From positions 1 to 12,973 of the forward strand of contig JAWKRR010000099.1 in assembly GCA_041389525.1 (NCBI GenBank): 12,973 bases of DNA. Reading direction: 5' to 3'. This DNA comes from JACKFB01 sp041389525. Its GTDB lineage: Bacteria > Myxococcota_A > UBA9042 > PHBI01 > JACKFB01. The position numbers and the translations under genes are program-made. The notes under the pieces were generated by a model. The model did no database searches. It saw nothing but the letters and a program-made list of their open reading frames with translations, and was not told the DNA's origin. Positions 7,011 through 12,973 of this stretch are shown here, piece after piece; position 1 is the first letter of the stretch; the number at the start of each line of letters is the position of its first letter.

Positions 7011-7736
7011 ATGGGGCGGAGCGTACAGGCGGCGGAGATGGGGCGCGGGGTGGGCTGCGTTGCCGGTCGGCTGGGGCGCGGGCTGGCGGTGGTCGCGTGG
7101 GCGGCGCTGGCGGTCGTGGGCGGCGGCGCGGGCTGCGAGGGGGCGAAGGTCGCGGCGCTCGACGCGGGCGAGGTGGCGGACGCGGGCGAGGTGGCGGACG
7201 CGGGCGAGGTGGCGGACGCGGGCCTGGTGGCGGACGCGGGCGAGGTCGGCGCCGGCGCCGACGCGGCCGCCGAGGTGGGCCCGCCCGACGCGCCGCCGAC
7301 CGACGTGGCCGAGGCGCCGGCGTTCTCGCCGGGAATCAACACCGCCGGGGTCCACAGCCCCGCGGCGTTCTCCGCGCTGCCCGACGGCGGCGACATGGTC
7401 ATCGAGCTGGGTGGCCAAGGGCTGTGGATGGTGGTGGCGGCCTTTCGGACCCACGGGGTGCTGACCTCGCCGGTCACGATCGAGGCCGAGCTGAGGTCGG
7501 GCGAGGTCACGCTGAACGCGCTGGGCCTCGGGGGCCAGGCGCTGGTGCGCGAGGACGACGGCCTGGACTACTACTATGATCTCTTCATGGTGGTGGACCC
7601 GGCGAAGCTCAGCGGTGCGGACCCCCAGGAGGCGATGCTGTCGCTGCGGGTGAGCGACGGCGGCGGGCACGTCGAGCAGAGCACGACGGCCGTGGCGCTG
7701 CGGGGCGGGGCGGCGGCGAAGGCGGCGAGTCGATGA
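7011..7736 (+). CDS. Small lipoprotein with Ala-Asp-Ala-Gly-Glu-Val repeat linker and C-terminal beta-rich domain
   Basis: A 241-residue exported protein. A signal peptide with core LAVVAWAALAVVGGGAGC gives a lipid-anchor candidate Cys; Gly at -3 makes the lipobox imperfect. The linker repeats A-D-A-G-E-V about five times. The C-terminal part, from about residue 105, begins FSPGINTAGVHSPAAF and contains DGGDMVIELGGQGLWM, then strands and SLRVSDGGGHVEQ; it resembles a beta-sandwich module with a DG...GxQG core seen in Myxococcota/Bradymonadota lipoproteins, recognised by feel rather than by search. An in-frame ATG at 7038 is an alternative start that keeps the whole signal peptide. Its stop overlaps the ATG of lipoprotein B (ATGA at 7733-7736), so the two are co-translated and probably act in the same place. 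Function unknown. Confidence 0.82.
   Translation: MGRSVQAAEMGRGVGCVAGRLGRGLAVVAWAALAVVGGGAGCEGAKVAALDAGEVADAGEVADAGEVADAGLVADAGEVGAGADAAAEVGPPDAPPTDVAEAPAFSPGINTAGVHSPAAFSALPDGGDMVIELGGQGLWMVVAAFRTHGVLTSPVTIEAELRSGEVTLNALGLGGQALVREDDGLDYYYDLFMVVDPAKLSGADPQEAMLSLRVSDGGGHVEQSTTAVALRGGAAAKAASR
7161..7250 (+). repeat. 18-bp coding tandem repeat, about five units
   Basis: GACGCGGGCGAGGTGGCG occurs three times perfectly (7161-7214), then once with two changes (7215-7232) and once with changes at the end (7233-7250). It encodes D-A-G-E-V-A in the surface linker of the small lipoprotein. Identical DNA copies imply recent slippage or unequal exchange, and the unit length keeps the frame. Confidence 0.9.
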
Positions 7737-10093
7737 GGGATCTCGGGCTGGCGTTTTTCGGCGGCGCGGGGCTTCGATTCGCCAGGTGGATCCTGGCGAT
7801 TTCGCTGATGACGGGGTGCAGCGGCGCGACGGTTGGCCAGGCCGACGGTCGGCGGGACTCGGGCGCGGAGCTCGCCGCGGAGACCGGCGCGAGTGAGGCG
7901 GACGCGGACGCCGCGGACCTGGTGGCGCGCGACCTGGGCGACGCTGGGCGACTCGACAGCGAAGGCGCCGAGGTCCGCGATGACGCGGGCGCGGCCGGCG
8001 ACGCGGAGCTCGGTGGGGAGGCCGTCTTGGACGCCCGGCTCCCTGCCGCCACCTGCCTGGAGGGCTGCGCGCACACGCTGGCCCTGGGGTGCCCGCCGGA
8101 GTTTCTCGAGGGCGGGGGCTGCGCCGAGTTTTGCGCGGCGCCGCCGGAGGTCCCCATCGACATGGACTGCATCGTCGCGGCCGCCACCTGCGACGCCGTA
8201 CGCAGCTGCACCGACGACGGCCCGTCATGCGGCGACCCCTGCTGCGAGATGGAGCGCGCGCGCGAGGCGCAGACGCCGCCGCTACCGTCCGCGCTGGGCG
8301 GCGCCTTCACCGCGGTGACCGTCGCGGACCCGGCCGCGCTGGCGGGCATCCCCATCGCGTCGGACCCGGCCACGACCTTGGGGGCGCTGACCTCCGGGCT
8401 CTTCGGGGACCTCGACGGCGACGGCACGCTGGAGCTCGTCGTGACGGGCGGCCAGGACGGCGAGGCGGTGGCTTTTCGCTACGACGCGAGCAGCGCGAAC
8501 CTCGTCGCGCTCGAGGGCTTCAGCTTCGGCAAGGGCCAGGTGCTGGCTGTCGAGGACCTGGACGGCGACGGGGCGACGGACCTGCTGCTGTGGCGCCTCG
8601 ACTCGGCGCTGGCCCTGTGGGGCGACGGCGCGGGCGGGTTCACGTCCAGCGCGCCCTTGCCTGTCGCGGCCGCGCAGGACGTGGCGATCCGCGAGCTGGC
8701 CCTTGCCGACCTGGACTCCGACGGGCTGCTCGACTGGGTCGGGGGCAGCGGGAGCTCCGCCTGCTGCTCACTGGCCTGCCCCGACCTCGTGCCGATGCTG
8801 CGGGTGGGCCCGCGCAGCTTCGAGCCGCGCCCCGACCTGATGGCGAGCGTGAACCACGCCAACCTCACGGCGATCCTGGTGGCGCCCTTGGGGCCCGCGA
8901 AGCTGGCGCTCTTCGGCATCGGCAGCGTCGGCTGCGGCGGGCCATACCAGGGGATCTACCAGCGCACGACTGTAAATTCGGATGGCTGGCCTGCCTTCGA
9001 GGGGGTCGCCACCCTGCCACCGGAGGCCAACGCGCTGATGCTGGGCTCGGCGCCGATGGGGGCCGCGGTCGCCGACGCGAACGGCGACGGGTTCTGGGAC
9101 ATGGCGGTGACCCTGGATCCGCTGCACGGGCTCTACGGCGGGCGGCCCACCTGGCCGATGGTGGACGTGACGGCGAGCTCGGGCATCGGGGCCTGCGGGC
9201 GCATGGAGACGCCGGAGACGCGGGCAATTTTCGAGGCCTTCGTCCCCTGGGGCGTGGCGTGGCTGGACCTCGACCGGGACGGGCGCGATGACCTCGTCTT
9301 CACCCACGGCCCCGACCCGGGCGCCAACCCCCACGGCATGTTTCCGCAGCCGGTGACGGCCCACTGGAACGCTGGGGACTTCCGGTTTCGCGAGATGAGC
9401 CAGCAGATCGGGCTGGACGCGGTCGGCGAGTGGCGCGGGCTGGTGGTCGACGATCTGGAGGGTGACGGGGACCCGGACCTCTTCGTGGGCGGCATCGGGC
9501 GGCTGCCCTGGCTGCTGCGCAACGATGTGGCCACGCCGCACAAGGGTTTCGCGCTGCGGCTGCGCGGAACGACCAGCAATCACCTGGGGATTGGGGCGAT
9601 CGTCGAGGTGGAGGTCGCCGGGCAGGGCCAGCCGCAGCGGCACGTGATGGGCGCGGTCGGCAACCCCGTGGCGGTGGCGCGGCCGCTGCTCTTCATCGGG
9701 CTCGGTGCCGCGGAGAAGGCCGACAAGGTGCGGATTCGTTGGCCTTCCGGCACCGTCCAGGAGGTCGCGGGGCTGGCCTCCGGGCAGCTTCACACCGTCG
9801 AGGAGCCGGCGACCATCGTCATCGAGCCGGCCGGGCGCCACCTGCCAGCCGGGGGCGCGCAGCCCGCGGTGGTGCGGGCCTTCGCGCGCGCCGCCGACGG
9901 TTCGATTCGCCCCGACGCGGTCGTGGAGATCCGCGTGGCGTATGGGCCGGGCAGCTTCGCCGGCCCCGCGGTCGCGAGCGCCGGCGGCTACGAGCGCAGC
10001 CTCGTCGCGCCGGCCGGCCCTGGATCGACGGTCGTCGAGGTGCTCATCGACGGGAAGCCGCTGGCCGTGCGACCGCGCGTCTTTTGGGACTGA
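7733..10093 (+). CDS. Lipoprotein B: paralogue of lipoprotein A (11-Cys module, calcium-loop propeller, ASPIC/UnbV, Ig-like)
   Basis: A 786-residue exported protein with the architecture of lipoprotein A. Signal peptide 1-28 (ILAISLMTG) ends at lipobox Cys29, the same position as in A. An Asp/Ala/Glu-rich linker runs to about 105. Cysteines at 108, 112, 120, 130, 134, 146, 153, 159, 166, 170 and 171 repeat the A spacing except for one residue. Asp-rich loops start at 226, 275, 326, 448, 512 and 574, all intact here (DLDGDGTLE, DANGDGFWD). ASPIC/UnbV lies at about 603-690 (TTSNHLGIGA, VRIRWPSGTVQE), and the Ig-like C-terminus ends RPRVFWD. The start overlaps the preceding stop as ATGA, indicating translational coupling with the small lipoprotein. 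A calcium-stabilised, lipid-anchored surface protein is inferred; the partner is unknown. The stop codon is the first of a repeated TGA series. Confidence 0.92.
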   Translation: MRDLGLAFFGGAGLRFARWILAISLMTGCSGATVGQADGRRDSGAELAAETGASEADADAADLVARDLGDAGRLDSEGAEVRDDAGAAGDAELGGEAVLDARLPAATCLEGCAHTLALGCPPEFLEGGGCAEFCAAPPEVPIDMDCIVAAATCDAVRSCTDDGPSCGDPCCEMERAREAQTPPLPSALGGAFTAVTVADPAALAGIPIASDPATTLGALTSGLFGDLDGDGTLELVVTGGQDGEAVAFRYDASSANLVALEGFSFGKGQVLAVEDLDGDGATDLLLWRLDSALALWGDGAGGFTSSAPLPVAAAQDVAIRELALADLDSDGLLDWVGGSGSSACCSLACPDLVPMLRVGPRSFEPRPDLMASVNHANLTAILVAPLGPAKLALFGIGSVGCGGPYQGIYQRTTVNSDGWPAFEGVATLPPEANALMLGSAPMGAAVADANGDGFWDMAVTLDPLHGLYGGRPTWPMVDVTASSGIGACGRMETPETRAIFEAFVPWGVAWLDLDRDGRDDLVFTHGPDPGANPHGMFPQPVTAHWNAGDFRFREMSQQIGLDAVGEWRGLVVDDLEGDGDPDLFVGGIGRLPWLLRNDVATPHKGFALRLRGTTSNHLGIGAIVEVEVAGQGQPQRHVMGAVGNPVAVARPLLFIGLGAAEKADKVRIRWPSGTVQEVAGLASGQLHTVEEPATIVIEPAGRHLPAGGAQPAVVRAFARAADGSIRPDAVVEIRVAYGPGSFAGPAVASAGGYERSLVAPAGPGSTVVEVLIDGKPLAVRPRVFWD

Positions 10094-10154
10094 ACTGGTG
10101 GGACTGAGCTGGTGGGACTGAGCTGGTGGGACTGAGCTGGTGGGACTGAACTGC
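10085..10154 (+). repeat. Five-copy 14-bp tandem repeat starting inside the end of lipoprotein B
   Basis: Units of TGGGACTGAGCTGG lie head to tail: 10085-10098 (A for G at position 10), 10099-10112, 10113-10126, 10127-10140, and 10141-10154 (diverged end). The first unit includes the final Trp-Asp-stop codons of lipoprotein B. Because 14 is not a multiple of three, successive TGA triplets at 10091, 10105 and 10119 fall in the three different frames. The array sits 42-111 bases upstream of the next gene. Confidence 0.95.
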
Positions 10155-10195
10155 CCGCCGCATTGGACCACTCGACGACGCGCTGCGAGCCGGCG

Positions 10196-11269
10196 ATGAT
10201 GGCGCCCATGCTTCAAACACCCCGCAATTACCTCACTGTTCTGTGCGCGTGTGTGGCCGCCCTGACCTCGGCCGACGCCGCCGCCAACATGGCCGCGCCC
10301 TGGCAGCCCGGCGTGATGGCGGGCGAGCCCTTCGGGGTCACGGCCGAGCTGTCCATCCGCGCCGAGCGCCTCAGCATCGACATGCGCCCCGTGGCCGAGC
10401 GCGACCCCGCCTTGGTCCACGTGGTCTACACCGTCGAGAACCCGCTCGTGCCGCGCAGCGTGGTGCTGGATTTCGTCGCCACCCAGATCTCCGATGCGCC
10501 CGTGGTGACGGTGGACGGCGACGCGGTGCCCTCGGAACGCCAGGAAGACGCCGAGCTGCCGGAGGCCTGGGCCGCACCCGAGACCGCGCCCTCCTTTGAG
10601 GCCGACGCAGTCCAGCTCGAGACCTGGAAGACCACGGGCGTTCACCGCTTCCACGTCACCTTGGCCCCCGGCCAGCACACCATCGACGTCCGCTACGCCG
10701 CCGAGCCCGCCACCTTCGACGGCCGCGCCATCCTGCGCGAGCACACCGTCGCCTACGCGCTGGCGCCCGCGCGCGCCTGGAAATCCTTCGGCGGCCTCGA
10801 CGTCGAGGTGCTGCTGCCGCCCGGCTGGGACGCGAAATCCCTGCCGCCGCTGACCCGCGCCGGCGACGCCCTCACCGGCAAGTTCGCCGCCCTGCCCGCC
10901 GACCACCTCGTCATCACCGCCCGCCCTCCCCTCGTCTCGGCCCCGGACACCGAGCCCTTCTGGGTCGGCCTGCTCGGCGGCCTCGCCCTCGCCATCTTCG
11001 TGGGCGCCCGCGTCGGCCGTCGCCCCCGCCTCAACCCCCTGCTCGCCCTGGCCGCCGCAGCCTTCGCCGCCGTCGCCGCCGTCGCCCTTGTCTGGCTCGC
11101 CGAGGCCGCCCTCAGCCCCGACCTCGCGCGCGGGCTCATCTCCCGCCGCTACTCGTACGGCCACGGCATCAGCCTCCTCTTCTTCAGCGCCGTCAGCGCC
11201 GCCGCGGCCGCCCTCGCCACCCTCATCGCGGTCGCCGTCGCCCGCCGCCGCAGCCCGAATCGCGCCTAA
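10196..11269 (+). CDS. Exported membrane protein with signal peptide, extracytoplasmic domain and three C-terminal helices (unknown function)
   Basis: A 357-residue protein I do not recognise by name. The N-terminus (MMAPMLQTPRNYLTVLCACV...) is a signal peptide with likely cleavage after the ADA at about 26-29. The mature part starts NMAAPWQPG and contains LSIRAERLSIDMRPV and VHVVYTVENP, a pattern of a beta-rich extracytoplasmic domain. Membrane helices follow at about 255-275, 281-306 and 325-350, and the protein ends with an Arg-rich tail. Start choice: ATG at 10196, 10199 and 10208 are all in frame; 10196 has GAG six bases upstream. A TTG at 10163 would add residues that spoil the signal peptide. 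It is 102 bases after lipoprotein B, beyond the 14-bp repeats, and could be read from the same transcript or from its own promoter. Confidence 0.75.
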   Translation: MMAPMLQTPRNYLTVLCACVAALTSADAAANMAAPWQPGVMAGEPFGVTAELSIRAERLSIDMRPVAERDPALVHVVYTVENPLVPRSVVLDFVATQISDAPVVTVDGDAVPSERQEDAELPEAWAAPETAPSFEADAVQLETWKTTGVHRFHVTLAPGQHTIDVRYAAEPATFDGRAILREHTVAYALAPARAWKSFGGLDVEVLLPPGWDAKSLPPLTRAGDALTGKFAALPADHLVITARPPLVSAPDTEPFWVGLLGGLALAIFVGARVGRRPRLNPLLALAAAAFAAVAAVALVWLAEAALSPDLARGLISRRYSYGHGISLLFFSAVSAAAAALATLIAVAVARRRSPNRA

Positions 11270-11279
11270 GCGCCACCGG

Positions 11280-11344
11280 CCCCAGCCGACCTCCAAACCA
11301 GCCCGCGACGTGTTTCTAGCTTGCTCGCGCGGGCTCAGCTGGGG
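11280..11344. other. Nested inverted repeats before the SDR-like gene
   Basis: Two pairs of arms are nested: CCCCAGC (11280-11286) with GCTGGGG (11338-11344), and inside them AGCCCGCG (11300-11307) with CGCGGGCT (11328-11335). The structure fills most of the 87 bases between the upstream stop (11269) and ATG 11357 and ends just before the AGG Shine-Dalgarno candidate at 11349-11351. It could be a terminator for the upstream gene or a structured leader for the downstream gene. Confidence 0.4.
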
Positions 11345-11356
11345 TAGCAGGCCCCC

Positions 11357-12895
11357 ATGTCGAAGTCGGAAACAGATCAAGCAGTTGCCGCCCCGCCGCT
11401 CACCGAAACCGAGGTCACCGCGGCCGTGGAGCTGCTCGAGTCCCTGGTCGATGACCGCGGTCAGCTCGTCGGGCTCAGCGCCGAGCTGACGCGCCGGCTC
11501 TTCATCGCCGCGGGCCAGGTCTCGCGGCCCGAGAAGGGTGCCAAGAAGAAGCTCGACCGCGCGCGGCGGGCCCATCGCCGCGACACCAAGCGCGAGCAGC
11601 ACCGCGCGATGCTCGACACCACCGGCATCCGCAAGCTGCGCGAAAACCCCATCTTCGAGACCCCGCGCAAACAAAACCTCATCGCGCCCGAGTCCCGCGA
11701 GCTGCCGCCGCCCGAGAGCCCCGGCGAGACCGAGTTCACGCGCACCTGCTACACCTGCCGCGAGCAGTACCGCGAGCTGCACTGGTTCTACGACCAGCTC
11801 TGCCAGCCCTGCGGCGACCTCAACCACGCCAAGCGCACGCCCAGCGCCGACCTGCGCGGGCGCTACGCCGTGGTCACCGGCTCGCGGGTGAAGATCGGCT
11901 ATCAGGCGGCGATTATGCTGCTGCGGGCTGGCTGTACGGTGATCTGCACGACGCGATTCCCGCGCGACGCCGCCCGCCGCTACGCCGCCGAGCCGGACTT
12001 CGCCGAGTGGGGCGACCGGCTGCAGGTCCACGGCATCGACCTGCGCCACGTGCCCAGCGTCGAGGCCTTCTGCGAGCGGCTGCTGACCAGCCTCCCGCGC
12101 CTCGACTTCATCATCAACAACGCGTGCCAGACCGTGCGGCGGCCGCCGGGGTTTTACGCGCACCTGATGGACTGCGAGCGGGCGATCGAGCAGGACCTGA
12201 CCGATCTCGAGCGGCGCCTCCTCGGATACGCGGAGACGCCGGGGCCGGAGCGGTCGAGCGCGGGGGCGGCGCTGTCGCTGGTGGACGCGGGGATGAGCGC
12301 GCCCGAGATGTCTCAGGTGGCGCTGGTGCCTGACGATTTCGCAGACGCCGCCGCGCTCTTTCCGGCGGGCCGCCTCGACGCCGACGAGCAGCAGGTCGAC
12401 CTGCGCCAGGTCAATAGCTGGCGGCTGAAGCTGGCCGAGGTGCCCACCATCGAGCTGCTCGAGGTGCACCTGGTCAACGCGGTCGCGCCGTTCTTGCTCA
12501 ACGCGCGCCTGAAGCCGCTGATGTGCCGCGTGCCGACCGAGGACAAGCACATCGTCAACGTGTCGGCGATGGAGGGCCAGTTCTACCGGGCCTACAAGGG
12601 CGACCGGCACCCGCACACGAACATGGCGAAGGCGTCGCTGAACATGATGACGCGCACGGCCGCGCTCGACTACATCGAGCAGGGCATCCACATGAACAGC
12701 GTCGACACCGGCTGGGTGACCGACGAGGACCCCGCGCACCACGCCGACATCAAGCGCGAGATGCACGGCTTTCACCCGCCGCTGGACATCGTCGATGGGG
12801 CGGCGCGCATCGTGGACCCGATCTTCGACGGGCTGACCACCGGCAAGCACGTGTGGGGTCAGTTCCTCAAGGACTACCGCATCACGGATTGGTAG
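11357..12895 (+). CDS. Short-chain dehydrogenase/reductase-like protein with N-terminal four-Cys module and altered catalytic residues
   Basis: A 512-residue protein, about twice a classical SDR. Residues 1-125 are charged and helical. Cys131-x2-Cys134 and Cys149-x2-Cys152 (CYTC, CQPC) form a likely zinc ribbon. The Rossmann part starts at about 168: VVTGSRVKIG at 172-181 matches TGxxxGxG with Lys179 in place of the middle Gly; NNAC at 254-257 is the NNAG equivalent; VNAVAPF has the helix-4 Asn374. Between them is an insertion of roughly 100 residues. IVNVSAMEG (Ser403, Ala404) and HTNMAKASLNMMTRT align with the NISS and YxxxK segments, putting Ala404 and Thr421 where the catalytic Ser and Tyr normally stand; Lys425 is kept. 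An NAD(P)-dependent oxidoreductase is the family expectation, but activity is doubtful. ATG 11357 has AGG five bases upstream. It may be transcribed alone or with the preceding gene. Confidence 0.88.
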   Translation: MSKSETDQAVAAPPLTETEVTAAVELLESLVDDRGQLVGLSAELTRRLFIAAGQVSRPEKGAKKKLDRARRAHRRDTKREQHRAMLDTTGIRKLRENPIFETPRKQNLIAPESRELPPPESPGETEFTRTCYTCREQYRELHWFYDQLCQPCGDLNHAKRTPSADLRGRYAVVTGSRVKIGYQAAIMLLRAGCTVICTTRFPRDAARRYAAEPDFAEWGDRLQVHGIDLRHVPSVEAFCERLLTSLPRLDFIINNACQTVRRPPGFYAHLMDCERAIEQDLTDLERRLLGYAETPGPERSSAGAALSLVDAGMSAPEMSQVALVPDDFADAAALFPAGRLDADEQQVDLRQVNSWRLKLAEVPTIELLEVHLVNAVAPFLLNARLKPLMCRVPTEDKHIVNVSAMEGQFYRAYKGDRHPHTNMAKASLNMMTRTAALDYIEQGIHMNSVDTGWVTDEDPAHHADIKREMHGFHPPLDIVDGAARIVDPIFDGLTTGKHVWGQFLKDYRITDW

Positions 12896-12918
12896 GCGGC
12901 GACTGGTAGTTTTGGGGG

Positions 12919-12952
12919 CGCGGGGGGGGGCGGGGGCGCAGCCCCCCCCGCG
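12919..12952. terminator. GC-only 11-bp hairpin after the SDR-like gene
   Basis: CGCGGGGGGGG (12919-12929) can pair with CCCCCCCCGCG (12942-12952) around a 12-base loop, and a smaller alternative pairs GGGGGC (12932-12937) with GCCCCC (12941-12946). It begins 24 bases after the stop at 12895. It is followed by an A-run (12958-12964), not a T-run, so classical intrinsic termination is not shown. The window ends at 12973. Confidence 0.35.
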
Positions 12953-12973
12953 GTGCGAAAAAAAGCGCGGGGG

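Noticed and set aside
6105..8228. A 707-codon minus-strand frame opposite lipoprotein A and the 7011-7736 region
   Set aside because: Composition is Arg/Pro-rich and it overlaps clear plus-strand genes and the better supported small gene; it is a high-GC shadow frame.
10085..10154. Repeat array as a CRISPR
   Set aside because: Units are 14 bases, directly abutting, with no spacers and no cas genes nearby.
10163..10195. TTG start for the membrane protein
   Set aside because: It would add a polar stretch ahead of the signal peptide; ATG 10196 to 10208 fits better.
12584..12600. Y410-x3-K414 as the SDR catalytic motif
   Set aside because: It is only seven residues after Ser403, too close for the classical Ser-Tyr spacing, while HTNMAKASLN aligns with the usual helix; kept as an alternative only.
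8768..12850. A 1360-codon open frame on the minus strand opposite lipoprotein B, the membrane protein and the SDR-like gene
   Set aside because: Its product is Arg/Ala/Val/His/Gly-rich with no domain, and it spans three genes and an intergenic repeat. Long antisense frames are expected where the coding strand has G/C third positions.

Overview
This is a very GC-rich window with strong G/C third-position bias. Its gene content fits a predatory or soil/marine deltaproteobacterial lineage, meaning Myxococcota or relatives such as Bradymonadota. The signs are a Ser/Thr kinase with WD40 repeats next to a PAS-like adenylate cyclase, several lipoproteins with Asp/Ala/Glu-rich linkers after the lipobox, Cys-rich modules and FG-GAP/VCBS propellers. 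The assignment is inferred from style of content; there is no rRNA or marker gene here.

Layout. (1) 1-3743, minus strand: a two-gene signalling operon. A class III adenylate cyclase (3685-2522) is followed after 10 nt by a Ser/Thr kinase with one transmembrane helix and C-terminal WD40 repeats, which runs off the left edge (2511-1). A plausible -35/-10 pair lies just upstream of the cyclase. (2) 3997-6318, plus: large lipoprotein A, made of an 11-Cys module, a calcium-loop beta-propeller, an ASPIC/UnbV domain and a C-terminal Ig-like domain. (3) 6319-7010: a 9-bp-stem hairpin, a 64-codon basic gene on the minus strand (6682-6488) with a strong Shine-Dalgarno, and a divergent intergenic region. 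(4) 7011-10093, plus: a small lipoprotein with an 18-bp coding tandem repeat, coupled by an ATGA overlap to lipoprotein B, a full-length paralogue of A. (5) 10085-10154: five copies of a 14-bp repeat that starts inside the last codons of B and places TGA stops in all three frames. (6) 10196-11269: a secreted or membrane protein with a signal peptide and three C-terminal membrane helices. (7) 11357-12895: an unusual short-chain dehydrogenase-like protein with an N-terminal four-cysteine module, a large insertion and substituted catalytic residues. (8) 12896-12973: a G-tract/hairpin region after the last stop.

The left operon looks like cytoplasmic-face signalling by cAMP and protein phosphorylation. 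The centre encodes exported, probably surface-anchored calcium-binding lipoproteins that arose by duplication. The right part is metabolic or of unknown role. The most unusual items are the SDR-like protein that keeps the fold landmarks but lacks the usual Ser and Tyr, the paired 11-Cys/propeller/ASPIC lipoproteins, and the stop-codon repeat array.
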